In this document: in pieces, positions 7,929-14,437 of the stretch | Numbering within the stretch: position 1 is the stretch's first letter | Layout: the number at the start of each line of letters is the position of its first letter | Assembly: GCF_002909485.1 (NCBI RefSeq) | Contig: NZ_PPXG01000012.1 | Location: 16,971 to 80,970, forward strand | Direction of reading: 5' to 3' | Source of the DNA: Stutzerimonas stutzeri | GTDB lineage: Bacteria > Pseudomonadota > Gammaproteobacteria > Pseudomonadales > Pseudomonadaceae | DNA: 64,000 bases | Program-made: the position numbers and the translations under genes | Notes under the pieces: generated by a model | What the model was told of the DNA's origin: nothing | Databases searched by the model: none | Seen by the model: the letters and a program-made list of their open reading frames with translations, nothing else

Positions 7929-9173
7929 TCAGTCCTTCAGAATGACGAACGCCGCGACGACCGCTGCGATCAGCAGCAGGACGTAACGCAGGCTGGAAAG
8001 GGTGTCGGAGTAGGTGGAAACGCAGAGCGACATGCTCTGGCCAAATACGGTGAAGGTCTCGCAGGGCAATTGGCCGCTGCCGCCGCCCAGGTTGAGGTCA
8101 AAGGCGGCCTTCATGCCGTTGACGTTCTCACGCACTTTCGCCTTGAGCTCGGCCTTTACTTCATCAAGGCGCTGATCCCACTCAGCGTTCGCTTGATCCC
8201 AGCTGCCAGACTCCGGCTCGCCGAGTTGGCCACCTGGCCCAGGAACGGTGCCCTGGCATTTGTTGGGATCGGTAGCTGGGTTGCACTGGCCTTCGCCGTT
8301 ACCTTCGCCCGATCCGCCGCCGGAGCCGTCACCATCACCGGAGCCGCCGTCATTACCACCGCCGTCGCCGGAGCCACCATCAGAGCCGCCGCCGTTATTG
8401 CCACCGCCCGATCCGCCATCACCTGATCCATCGTCGGAGCCTCCGTCCTCACCGCCGTCATCGCCATCATCGCCGGGAGCCTTGACGCAGGTAGTCCCCG
8501 ACCAGACGTAGCCAGGAATGGCCGAGCAGCCAGGATCATCAGGATCGGAATCGGGGACATCTTCAGCATCGGGGGCATTGAGCGGGTCACCCGTCGCCCC
8601 TAGTGGTGCATCGGGGGCCGAGCAGTTATCACCTGAAGGCGTGCCGATGTAATTACAGAAGCCTGACGTGGTGGACCCCACGTCGAAGTAACAACTACTG
8701 GCGCGATCAGCCAACGTATAGGAGCAACTGTCGTAACAAACAGATCCACCACCGCTGGTGACAACGTAGTTATTACCGTTGGAATTAATGATTGATCCGG
8801 TGTTCTTGAAGATGCCGGGACTGATGTTGGCATCGCATTGGCTGGCTTCGGGGATCACGCAGGTGGTAACAGACCCGGAAGTTACCTCGGGATTGGAAAA
8901 AGCGTAATCAAGCGGCTTCTCTTTCCATTTGCAGAATCCGGTATTGCCGCCGGACCAGTAGGTGTAGGTTTTTCCACCGGAAACCACCGGCGGGTTTGCA
9001 TAGGCATTACAGGCCAGCTCCCGAGTGGCGTAGCAGGCCGATCCTTCGGCGGTGTTTGAATGCCGAAAGCCGGTTGTTTGAGCGACAGACCGATCAGAAT
9101 AGAAACCGGCCGAAACCACCAGCAGGAACAGCGCGAGAAGATGCCCATACGTGCGCCCTTGGATATCGTCCAT
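7929..9173 (-). CDS. Phage adsorption protein (pIII analogue)
   Basis: A 414-aa secreted, membrane-anchored protein that probably binds the host receptor. It starts with a signal peptide (hydrophobic core LLALFLLVVSAGF, likely cut after SVA). A Cys-rich N-terminal part of about 200 residues follows, then an Asp/Gly/Ser-rich linker at about residues 225-300 similar in style to M13 pIII linkers. The final 20 residues form a transmembrane anchor (YVLLLIAAVVAAFVIL). Location between a tiny membrane gene and the pVI-like gene supports the role. Confidence 0.87.
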   Translation of the reverse strand: MDDIQGRTYGHLLALFLLVVSAGFYSDRSVAQTTGFRHSNTAEGSACYATRELACNAYANPPVVSGGKTYTYWSGGNTGFCKWKEKPLDYAFSNPEVTSGSVTTCVIPEASQCDANISPGIFKNTGSIINSNGNNYVVTSGGGSVCYDSCSYTLADRASSCYFDVGSTTSGFCNYIGTPSGDNCSAPDAPLGATGDPLNAPDAEDVPDSDPDDPGCSAIPGYVWSGTTCVKAPGDDGDDGGEDGGSDDGSGDGGSGGGNNGGGSDGGSGDGGGNDGGSGDGDGSGGGSGEGNGEGQCNPATDPNKCQGTVPGPGGQLGEPESGSWDQANAEWDQRLDEVKAELKAKVRENVNGMKAAFDLNLGGGSGQLPCETFTVFGQSMSLCVSTYSDTLSSLRYVLLLIAAVVAAFVILKD

Positions 9174-9175
9174 CG

Positions 9176-9247
9176 TTACACCCGCCCAAAAAACACGAGA
9201 TAGAACGCCAGGGTGGTGCGGATCGAGACGTACAGTTCATTGCTCAT
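9176..9247 (-). CDS. Tiny phage protein (23 aa) upstream of the adsorption gene
   Basis: A 23-aa frame starting MSNELYVSI with a hydrophobic C-terminal half (LAFYLVFFG). Its stop lies two bases before the adsorption gene start, and the coat-gene terminator lies just upstream. Filamentous phages encode virion proteins of about 30 aa (pVII, pIX), so it may be one, but there is no homology evidence. Confidence 0.35.
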   Translation of the reverse strand: MSNELYVSIRTTLAFYLVFFGRV

Positions 9248-9257
9248 GGCATCCCCC

Positions 9258-9287
9258 TGAAAAGAAAACCCCGCCGGAGCGGGGTTT
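9258..9287 (-). terminator. Central terminator of the coat-protein operon
   Basis: Stem AACCCCGC / GCGGGGTT with a four-base loop, followed on the minus strand by TTTTCTTTT. It separates the highly expressed coat genes from the adsorption gene, as the terminator after gene VIII does in M13. Confidence 0.8.
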
Positions 9288-9308
9288 GTGCTCGGCTGTC
9301 GTGAGCGG

Positions 9309-9386
9309 CTAGAAGAATTCGCCGGTCCGATATCCCGTGATGAAGGCGCCGGCGACGAACGCCCCCAACCACAACGACCAGATCAC
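9309..9386 (-). CDS. Tiny hydrophobic phage protein (25 aa)
   Basis: A GTG-started frame immediately after the major coat gene stop (two bases between). The product is almost wholly hydrophobic (IWSLWLGAFVAGAFITGY) and ends in RTGEFF. Size, composition and location next to the major coat gene resemble the small end-cap proteins of filamentous phages. Confidence 0.45.
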   Translation of the reverse strand: MIWSLWLGAFVAGAFITGYRTGEFF

Positions 9387-9388
9387 GC

Positions 9389-9628
9389 TTACGCTTTGCG
9401 CAGCATGCTGAAGACCAGAGCGGCAGCGGCGAGCACCACCAGCGCGGCGGCGATGTAGCCACCAATGGTGCTCATGTCGCCCTTGGCTTCGCCGAAGGTG
9501 GCTTGCACCTCGGTGGTGTCGATCACAGCCGCCCAGGCGGGCAGAGCGGTCGCCGCGGTGACAGATCCGGCGATGCAGAGATTGCGAAATCCGTTGACGG
9601 GGTTGAGCTTGGCGATTTGCTTTTTCAT
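9389..9628 (-). CDS. Major coat protein precursor (pVIII analogue)
   Basis: A 79-aa precursor. A long signal peptide with core GSVTAATALPAWA is followed by a mature protein of about 46 aa: a short acidic part (AVIDTTEVQATFGEAKGD), a transmembrane helix (IAAALVVLAAAALVFSM) and a basic end (LRKA) that faces the packaged DNA. This matches the design of class I filamentous coat proteins. The ATG at 9628 is chosen because it begins the signal sequence. A rho-independent terminator lies about 100 bases downstream. Confidence 0.93.
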   Translation of the reverse strand: MKKQIAKLNPVNGFRNLCIAGSVTAATALPAWAAVIDTTEVQATFGEAKGDMSTIGGYIAAALVVLAAAALVFSMLRKA

Positions 9629-9639
9629 GTGGTGTTTCC

Positions 9640-9891
9640 TCACTTTGCTTTTCGAAGGAGCGACGCGAACCAACCCACGATCAGTCCGGTCGCGAAAACC
9701 CCCAGGACACCCGCGACACCAATGCCGAAGGCTTCCGGGGAGAAACCGCCATTGACCAGGATGTCTACGTATCCAGCGGCCTCTGGCGGAATCAGGTAGG
9801 CGGATCGCCATTCAATGTGCTGGCACTGCATCAGGCCGTCTGGGGTGTAGGCCCAGCCGGTGCACACTTGAACGGCAACGACGCCCGACAT
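9640..9891 (-). CDS. Small phage membrane protein (83 aa)
   Basis: An 83-aa protein with two Cys near the N terminus (CTGWAY, MQCQHIEW) and one C-terminal transmembrane segment (GIGVAGVLGVFATGLIVGWF) followed by the basic end LLRKAK, similar to the end of the major coat protein. It is probably a minor virion or assembly protein. Its ATG directly follows the stop of the 58-aa gene (TAAATG). Confidence 0.7.
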   Translation of the reverse strand: MSGVVAVQVCTGWAYTPDGLMQCQHIEWRSAYLIPPEAAGYVDILVNGGFSPEAFGIGVAGVLGVFATGLIVGWFASLLRKAK

Positions 9892-10068
9892 TTACCGAAC
9901 CTCCTCGAGGTCGGCGGCTTGTTCGGAGGGTTCGCAGTCAGGGCAGACGGCGAAGTGGGGCGGCAGGCTGAGGTCTGGCAGCAGGTCGCTTTGCGGCGCG
10001 GGCAGCGCCATGAGCTTGCCCATGTCGTTGCCGCAGCAGTCGCAATACACCCGGTCATCGATCAGCAT
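9892..10068 (-). CDS. Small Cys-rich phage protein (58 aa)
   Basis: A 58-aa frame preceded by a strong ribosome binding site (GGGAGGGG). It contains CDCC near residues 9-12 and CPDC near residues 44-47, a likely zinc-binding set. It lies between the ssDNA-binding protein and the 83-aa membrane protein with almost no spacing, so it belongs to the same operon. Function unknown. Confidence 0.65.
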   Translation of the reverse strand: MLIDDRVYCDCCGNDMGKLMALPAPQSDLLPDLSLPPHFAVCPDCEPSEQAADLEEVR

Positions 10069-10083
10069 GGCCGCCCCTCCCGG

Positions 10084-10464
10084 TTAGTTGGCCTTGGCCT
10101 GTTCCGGCTGGGTGCCGGCTGGCTTGGCGGTTGGGGTCGGTTGCTGGGTCGGCTTGGCGGCCTGGGTGGCGGGCTTCACCGATTCCAGATGCAGGCAGAG
10201 ATTGTTGCCTTTCTGTTTGCCTGCTCGGGCGATCTCGAAGTGGATGCGCACGGTTTCCAGCGGCTCGAAGTTGGCGCCGGAGGCGAACACTTCGTCGGCC
10301 ACTTCCAGGGGAACATCCATGCTGACGATGGACAGGCCGTTTTCGGTCTGGCCGTCCGGCTCATCGCCATAGAAGACTTTGACGATCTTTACTTCGCTGC
10401 CGTTTTGGCTGAAGGCGAGTTTCTGAGTGCCGAGAAATGCAACTTCCATAGTCGAACGTGCCAT
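10084..10464 (-). CDS. Single-stranded DNA-binding protein (pV analogue)
   Basis: A 126-aa protein expected to coat the phage single strand before packaging. A compact N-terminal domain of about 95 residues rich in beta-strand-forming residues is followed by a Pro/Gln/Ala/Lys-rich flexible tail. The assignment rests mainly on its place as first gene of the coat operon and its size, as in Pf-type phages. A good ribosome binding site (GAGGAAA) precedes the ATG. Confidence 0.7.
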   Translation of the reverse strand: MARSTMEVAFLGTQKLAFSQNGSEVKIVKVFYGDEPDGQTENGLSIVSMDVPLEVADEVFASGANFEPLETVRIHFEIARAGKQKGNNLCLHLESVKPATQAAKPTQQPTPTAKPAGTQPEQAKAN

Positions 10465-10741
10465 TTGTGTTTCCTCAGTTAGTTGCGCGTTATTGCGCGG
10501 ATTTGCCTTTTGCGGGCCGAGAGAGCCCGAGCAGAGGAACTGTTAAAGTTCGCCTCTTGCCTGGGTTTACGCGGCTTACAACGGGTTTGTGGTACTAGTT
10601 ATACACGCTTGGAAAGCGTTTTTATCGCAAATATATAAATGTTATTAGTTGCTGTTAGTTTGTGGATTACTGTGGAATTAACTGGTTTCTTAATTTGGCT
10701 ACTATTAATTCCAACTATTAACACCAAGGGCTCTGCCCTTG
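10465..10741. other. AT-rich control region upstream of the phage structural operon
   Basis: No convincing gene. Bases 10590-10725 are markedly AT-rich compared with the flanks and probably hold the promoter for the ssDNA-binding/coat operon. A palindrome ACGCTT-GGA-AAGCGT lies at 10605-10619, next to TATAAC on the minus strand, and a hairpin CAAGGGC-TCT-GCCCTTG lies at about 10724-10740. These could be a phage promoter/operator or a second-strand origin. Confidence 0.4.
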
Positions 10742-11011
10742 TCATCCCGCTCTTGCCGCCGAGGGCTCGGGAGCGCGGGGCGGTGAAGCTGCCCCACACT
10801 CACGAGCGGAGGCTGTTTCTGTTCGTGCAGGGTCAAGGGTGCGCTCCGCCCGTGCTTCCGTTCGCCGGATCGGTGAAGCGTGATCCGACGAGCCGGGAGC
10901 GCGGCCCTGGACCTGATCAAATCCGAGTTGCGGCATGGCGGTGAGAATTGCTCCGATGGCTACCACCGTCAGAGACTGGCTAAGCACGAGCAACGCGGTA
11001 ATGACGTTCAT
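10742..11011 (-). CDS. Possible small membrane protein (89 aa)
   Basis: Starts MNVITALLV with a hydrophobic N-terminal segment to about residue 28; the remainder is Arg/Ala/Ser/Pro-rich low-complexity sequence of the kind seen in chance frames of GC-rich DNA. Its start follows the stop of the upstream Cys-rich gene by four bases. The N-terminal part may be real; the call is tentative. Confidence 0.35.
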   Translation of the reverse strand: MNVITALLVLSQSLTVVAIGAILTAMPQLGFDQVQGRAPGSSDHASPIRRTEARAERTLDPARTETASARECGAASPPRAPEPSAARAG

Positions 11012-11015
11012 GCAC

Positions 11016-11345
11016 TCACCCCACCAGCTCGAACGGTTCGTGAATAGGCACGTAGGGCGTTGGCTTGCCCGAGTCGTAGATAACGCTCCACCACTTCGCG
11101 GGGCGGTCGGGCGGCGTGTGCTTCTCGCAGATAAAGGCCGGTTCCACTGTCCACTCCGAGACCAGAGGCTTCCAGGTTCCACCGACGCAGCCCATTTGCA
11201 GCGTGCGAGTCGGCCGCGCAGAGGCGGGGCGGCATTGGGCGCAGCGTGTGGACGGGGAGGGAGCGGGCTTCTCCATTTCGCGTCTGGACCAGCAGACAGA
11301 GCAGTCGCAGTCCGGTGCATGCAGAGGCTTGCGGCCATACGTCAT
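11016..11345 (-). CDS. Small Cys-rich phage protein (109 aa)
   Basis: A 109-aa protein with CDCSVC near residues 13-18 and CAQC near residue 35, a probable zinc-binding region, and a C-terminal half rich in aromatic residues (KWWSVIYDSG). Chosen over an overlapping frame on the same strand because of the cysteine pairs and a GAGGG ribosome site before its ATG. Function unknown; probably part of the early phage operon. Confidence 0.5.
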   Translation of the reverse strand: MTYGRKPLHAPDCDCSVCWSRREMEKPAPSPSTRCAQCRPASARPTRTLQMGCVGGTWKPLVSEWTVEPAFICEKHTPPDRPAKWWSVIYDSGKPTPYVPIHEPFELVG

Positions 11346-11384
11346 AAGTCATGCCCTCGCCGTTGGGAGCAGTAACGATGGTCA

Positions 11385-11609
11385 TCATCGGGCGCTCCAC
11401 CATTCGCGGATGATCTGGAAGCGCTCACGGGCGCTTTCCTGGGCAAGCAGGGAGTCCAGCGGATCGTCCGCGACGATCTCGGAAACCACGGCATCTATAT
11501 GGCGATGGCAATCGGTACGCGACTTACCTTGCGCCAGAACATTCCACTTCACGCGCTGGGTCCGGCCGTGCAGCGAGGCGATGCGCAGGGTGCAGGGGCG
11601 ATTACTCAT
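11385..11609 (-). CDS. Hypothetical phage protein (74 aa)
   Basis: A 74-aa basic N-terminal, acidic C-terminal protein beginning MSNRPCTLR. Its start overlaps the end of the upstream DNA-binding gene by eight bases, supporting translation in one operon. No family recognised. Confidence 0.55.
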   Translation of the reverse strand: MSNRPCTLRIASLHGRTQRVKWNVLAQGKSRTDCHRHIDAVVSEIVADDPLDSLLAQESARERFQIIREWWSAR

Positions 11610-11874
11610 CGGCGTAATCCCCCTGGCAGAACACCGACTTGCCCCGCTCGATGTCGCGGCGGATGCGGTGCAGGTTGATGACGCGGCGGCGGCCGATCTT
11701 CACGGTTGGGAGGGTGTAGGTTTCCACCCAGCCGCGCACCACGTCTTCGGTGATCTGCTCGACGCCCATCATTTCAGCCAGCACGAGCTGCGTGCAGAAC
11801 GGCGCTTCTCGGAAGCTGACGATCCGTTCGGCTTGGCCTTCGATGGTTAACCCCGCTACTCCAGACTGTTCCAT
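11602..11874 (-). CDS. Excisionase-like DNA-binding protein
   Basis: A 90-aa protein with a winged-helix/MerR-like DNA-binding core (EDVVRGWVETYTLPTVKIGRRRVINLHRIRRDIE), typical of Xis/Cox-type regulators in which a conserved GRRR-type turn precedes the last helix. First gene of the minus-strand phage operon and divergent from the repressor-like gene, so it probably controls excision or switches phage transcription. It starts at the edge of an AT-rich operator region. Confidence 0.7.
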   Translation of the reverse strand: MEQSGVAGLTIEGQAERIVSFREAPFCTQLVLAEMMGVEQITEDVVRGWVETYTLPTVKIGRRRVINLHRIRRDIERGKSVFCQGDYADE

Positions 11875-11937
11875 GTGATTACCCCTATAATCCGAACACT
11901 ATCGGCGCTATGGCTGCTAAGTATGTACTCAATACAT

Positions 11938-11984
11938 GTGTTCATAATACATCTATAGCGCAAAGTGTACATAAAACATCTATG
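11938..11984. promoter_or_regulatory. Tandem operator-like repeats between the divergent phage regulators
   Basis: Two 20-bp direct repeats, GTGTTCATAATACATCTATA (11938-11957) and GTGTACATAAAACATCTATG (11965-11984), match at 17 of 20 positions with a 27-bp period. They lie in AT-rich DNA just before the repressor-like gene and upstream of the divergent excisionase-like gene, so they are likely binding sites for one of these proteins. Confidence 0.5.
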
Positions 11985-11994
11985 GCATTTTTCA

Positions 11995-12267
11995 ATGAGC
12001 GAAGGGATTACCGATAGGGGCTATCGATTGCTGGAGATCGCCAGCCTCAAGACCCTGGCTGAAGCTGGCAGCACTGACTATGTGCGGTGGCAGAACATCA
12101 AGAGAGGAAAGGCCCGAATCGGCGCGAACGAAATCGAGATCCTCGGGCGAGTGTTTCCTGATTTTCGTTGGTGGCTGCTGACCGGCGAAGTGCAGCCGGG
12201 AATTGGCCAGACAAGCCCCGACTACGACGAAGCCAACCGAAACTTGGCCAATCCAAACGCGGGATAG
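11995..12267 (+). CDS. Phage repressor-like helix-turn-helix protein
   Basis: A 90-aa protein whose C-terminal part (IEILGRVFPDFRWWLLTGEV) resembles the end of small Cro/CI-type helix-turn-helix domains used by prophages as repressors. The ATG at 11995 is preferred to an in-frame GTG at 11965 because the longer form would read through the repeat at 11965-11984. Divergent from the minus-strand phage operon, which is the normal place of the immunity gene. Confidence 0.6.
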   Translation: MSEGITDRGYRLLEIASLKTLAEAGSTDYVRWQNIKRGKARIGANEIEILGRVFPDFRWWLLTGEVQPGIGQTSPDYDEANRNLANPNAG

Positions 12268-12327
12268 CGATCACACAGGAAGTGGCTAGGCGCTGGTACG
12301 CCCGAAGGAACGGAGGAAGGGACGGAT

Positions 12328-12597
12328 ATGGATATTGAACGTGCGCTGCTGAAAGCAGGCGTGACCGTGGCTGCGATGTTTGCCATCTACCAAGGTTCGC
12401 AGGGAATGCAAGAGTTCGCGAAGCAACGCTCAGCTGAGGCGAATCAGAAAGCCGAAACGCAGCAATCAGAACCGCTAGAGCGGCCTGACGACTACATTGA
12501 ATCCCTTCGGCTGACAGAAGTAGAGCGACGCCGCTCTGAGGCAGTAACTACCCACGCTGAATCCATTCGAAACGTGCCGAAGGCAAGCACAAAATGA
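12328..12597 (+). CDS. Hypothetical membrane-anchored protein (89 aa)
   Basis: An 89-aa protein with a short N-terminal hydrophobic segment (AGVTVAAMFAIYQGSQGM) and a charged helical tail rich in Glu, Gln and Arg. A strong ribosome site (GGAGGAAGG) lies eight bases upstream. It follows the repressor-like gene on the same strand and is convergent with the methyltransferase/kinase operon. Superinfection exclusion is one possible role, but nothing in the sequence proves it. Confidence 0.55.
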   Translation: MDIERALLKAGVTVAAMFAIYQGSQGMQEFAKQRSAEANQKAETQQSEPLERPDDYIESLRLTEVERRRSEAVTTHAESIRNVPKASTK

Positions 12598-12720
12598 CGA
12601 TCAGTTAGTTGCGGGTAGCCGCGCCAGCCTCGCGATTCAGGCAAACGAAAACGCAAAGCCAGTCGAGAGGTTCGGCGCTTCAGATTGACTGGAGGACTGG
12701 GGATCCTGCCAATGCAATAA

Positions 12721-14436
12721 CTATTTAAACTTTCCAGCTTCGGTCAGTCTTAAGAATTCTGAGTCTTTAATGCCAATGCGCATCCAGTTGCCAGCTAGCT
12801 TGGCCATTTCGCTCGCGGCCCGTGCATATCGTATTTCCCCGACCCAAGTGAATACGTGGGTGCCGCCAACATTCGAGAAGGTAAAGTACGGTGTGCCAAC
12901 TTCGGGACAATGAATAGCCCCTCGCACACGCCCCCGCTCATCTGGTAGAAAAGAAAAAGTGGCGAGCGTAGGATGCTTTTCCCTGAAATACAATCCTCGA
13001 TAACCACCATCGGCATCTTTGAAAACCAGGCTATAACATTCGTCGTCAACAGTTGCCTCTAGAAAAACAAATGGTGTTTCTCTAGCGAGACGCAACGTAT
13101 CGCACGCTGGCGTTAGGCAAAGGAAGTACCTTTTAACCTCGCCGCTTTGACATTGCAGCAAAGTTCCGGTGGTTAAGGAAGGCAGCCAGCCCTCGCCGCC
13201 AAACAGTTTACTATCTCCAAAGCCCTCCCTTTTGAAAACAACCAATCTGGAGAAGTCTGATTCGGCCTGTTTTGACGCAGCAGGCCCACCGGCAAGAGCC
13301 TCAGAGACACGATGCCGGTGTTCAATACCAAAACTCACCGGTTCTCCTGCATCTGTTTTAGTGCCTTTATTGTCAATTCCGTTGTTAAGAAGTTGAGATA
13401 TTAGTAGCGAGTCAACATTCTTGTTTTTTTTATAAGGAGTCTCAATGAATTTATCTTTATTGTGAGCCAGCCAGTGAGTCACGGCATGCTTATCAAGATA
13501 GCGGTCAGCAACCGACTCCAAGCCTAGGGCGTTATCACACTCGGCAACTAAGAGCTCTCTCATCATCTCCGCAACATCCTCGGGCGGATCTGAGATCAAG
13601 CGATTGGCTACATAAGCAGAATCAAGATGCGATCCAAAACGAGTAACCATGTGATGGCTATTCTTTCGAATGGCTCCAACTGCCGCTAATGCAAATGACG
13701 GAAGAAGACCTTCGGCAAATTTACAAAATTCATTAACTAAAACCGTCGGCAAGTCGGCTGATGAGACAGACTGTTTATTTAGAACTATAGCCAAGCAACT
13801 TTGTTTTTCCGAATAAAGTACTCCGTCAGCTATTTCATCAACAGTCACGCCGCCCTCTGCTAGAGACTCACGAACATCCTGGCTCACTCCGTCGGTAAGC
13901 GGCTGGCCGGTGTAAACACAAATAAAACGAAGTCGGCCATTCTCGGAAACATCACTTACGGCTATCTCTCGAAGAATCCTTTTAGTAAGGTTTGGAGATC
14001 CGTCGTAAAGAAACCAATCGATAACGACAATGTCGCAAGCGATCGCAGAGTTAAGAACTCGTTTTACAACAGCTTCTTCATTAAAAGCTTCATCCTCTGG
14101 GAGAACAAAGGCGCATGCCAATCCGTTTTCTGCGAAAGCATCAGAAATTTTTCGAACATCCAGCTGGTGCGGATTTTCCAGCTCAGTATGATGCGCTGAA
14201 ATATCGGCATTAAGCTGAATGGATGTAAGTGTAGGGTCTAGATGACTCATGCCATCGTCTGGGACCTCAAGAGAAAAATCTAAAGCCGGGGAGGGTGGTC
14301 CTATCTTTACGAAAGGTTCGTTATCAATAACCACTGCACTTTTAAGAAATCGCTTTACTGCAGATAGACAATGCTCATTCCATATTTCCTGCGGGTCAGG
14401 GACTGGATTACCACGCTCAAATGCTTCAGCTTGCAT
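12721..14436 (-). CDS. Receiver-like domain protein, last gene of the candidate defence operon
   Basis: A 571-aa protein whose first 190 residues look like a divergent response-regulator receiver. Acidic residues follow a hydrophobic strand in AVVIDNEP (Asp38, Glu40), a candidate phospho-acceptor lies in DIVVIDWFL (Asp140), and a Thr sits in ICVYTGQ (Thr176). The remaining 380 residues contain no DNA-binding domain that I recognise; they include a Cys-bearing strand region (FLCLTPACDTLRLA) and may be an effector. The ATG at 14436 is chosen because GGGAG lies just upstream; it starts one base after the stop of the kinase-like gene, so the two are surely co-translated and probably form a phosphorelay pair. 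Base composition is lower in GC than the host genes. Confidence 0.75.
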   Translation of the reverse strand: MQAEAFERGNPVPDPQEIWNEHCLSAVKRFLKSAVVIDNEPFVKIGPPSPALDFSLEVPDDGMSHLDPTLTSIQLNADISAHHTELENPHQLDVRKISDAFAENGLACAFVLPEDEAFNEEAVVKRVLNSAIACDIVVIDWFLYDGSPNLTKRILREIAVSDVSENGRLRFICVYTGQPLTDGVSQDVRESLAEGGVTVDEIADGVLYSEKQSCLAIVLNKQSVSSADLPTVLVNEFCKFAEGLLPSFALAAVGAIRKNSHHMVTRFGSHLDSAYVANRLISDPPEDVAEMMRELLVAECDNALGLESVADRYLDKHAVTHWLAHNKDKFIETPYKKNKNVDSLLISQLLNNGIDNKGTKTDAGEPVSFGIEHRHRVSEALAGGPAASKQAESDFSRLVVFKREGFGDSKLFGGEGWLPSLTTGTLLQCQSGEVKRYFLCLTPACDTLRLARETPFVFLEATVDDECYSLVFKDADGGYRGLYFREKHPTLATFSFLPDERGRVRGAIHCPEVGTPYFTFSNVGGTHVFTWVGEIRYARAASEMAKLAGNWMRIGIKDSEFLRLTEAGKFK

Positions 14437-14437
14437 A

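Noticed and set aside
11008..11403. An overlapping minus-strand frame beginning MVERPMMTIV in the phage region
   Set aside because: It conflicts with the 109-aa frame at 11016-11345, which has paired cysteines and a better ribosome site; only its first residues could be a separate short leader.
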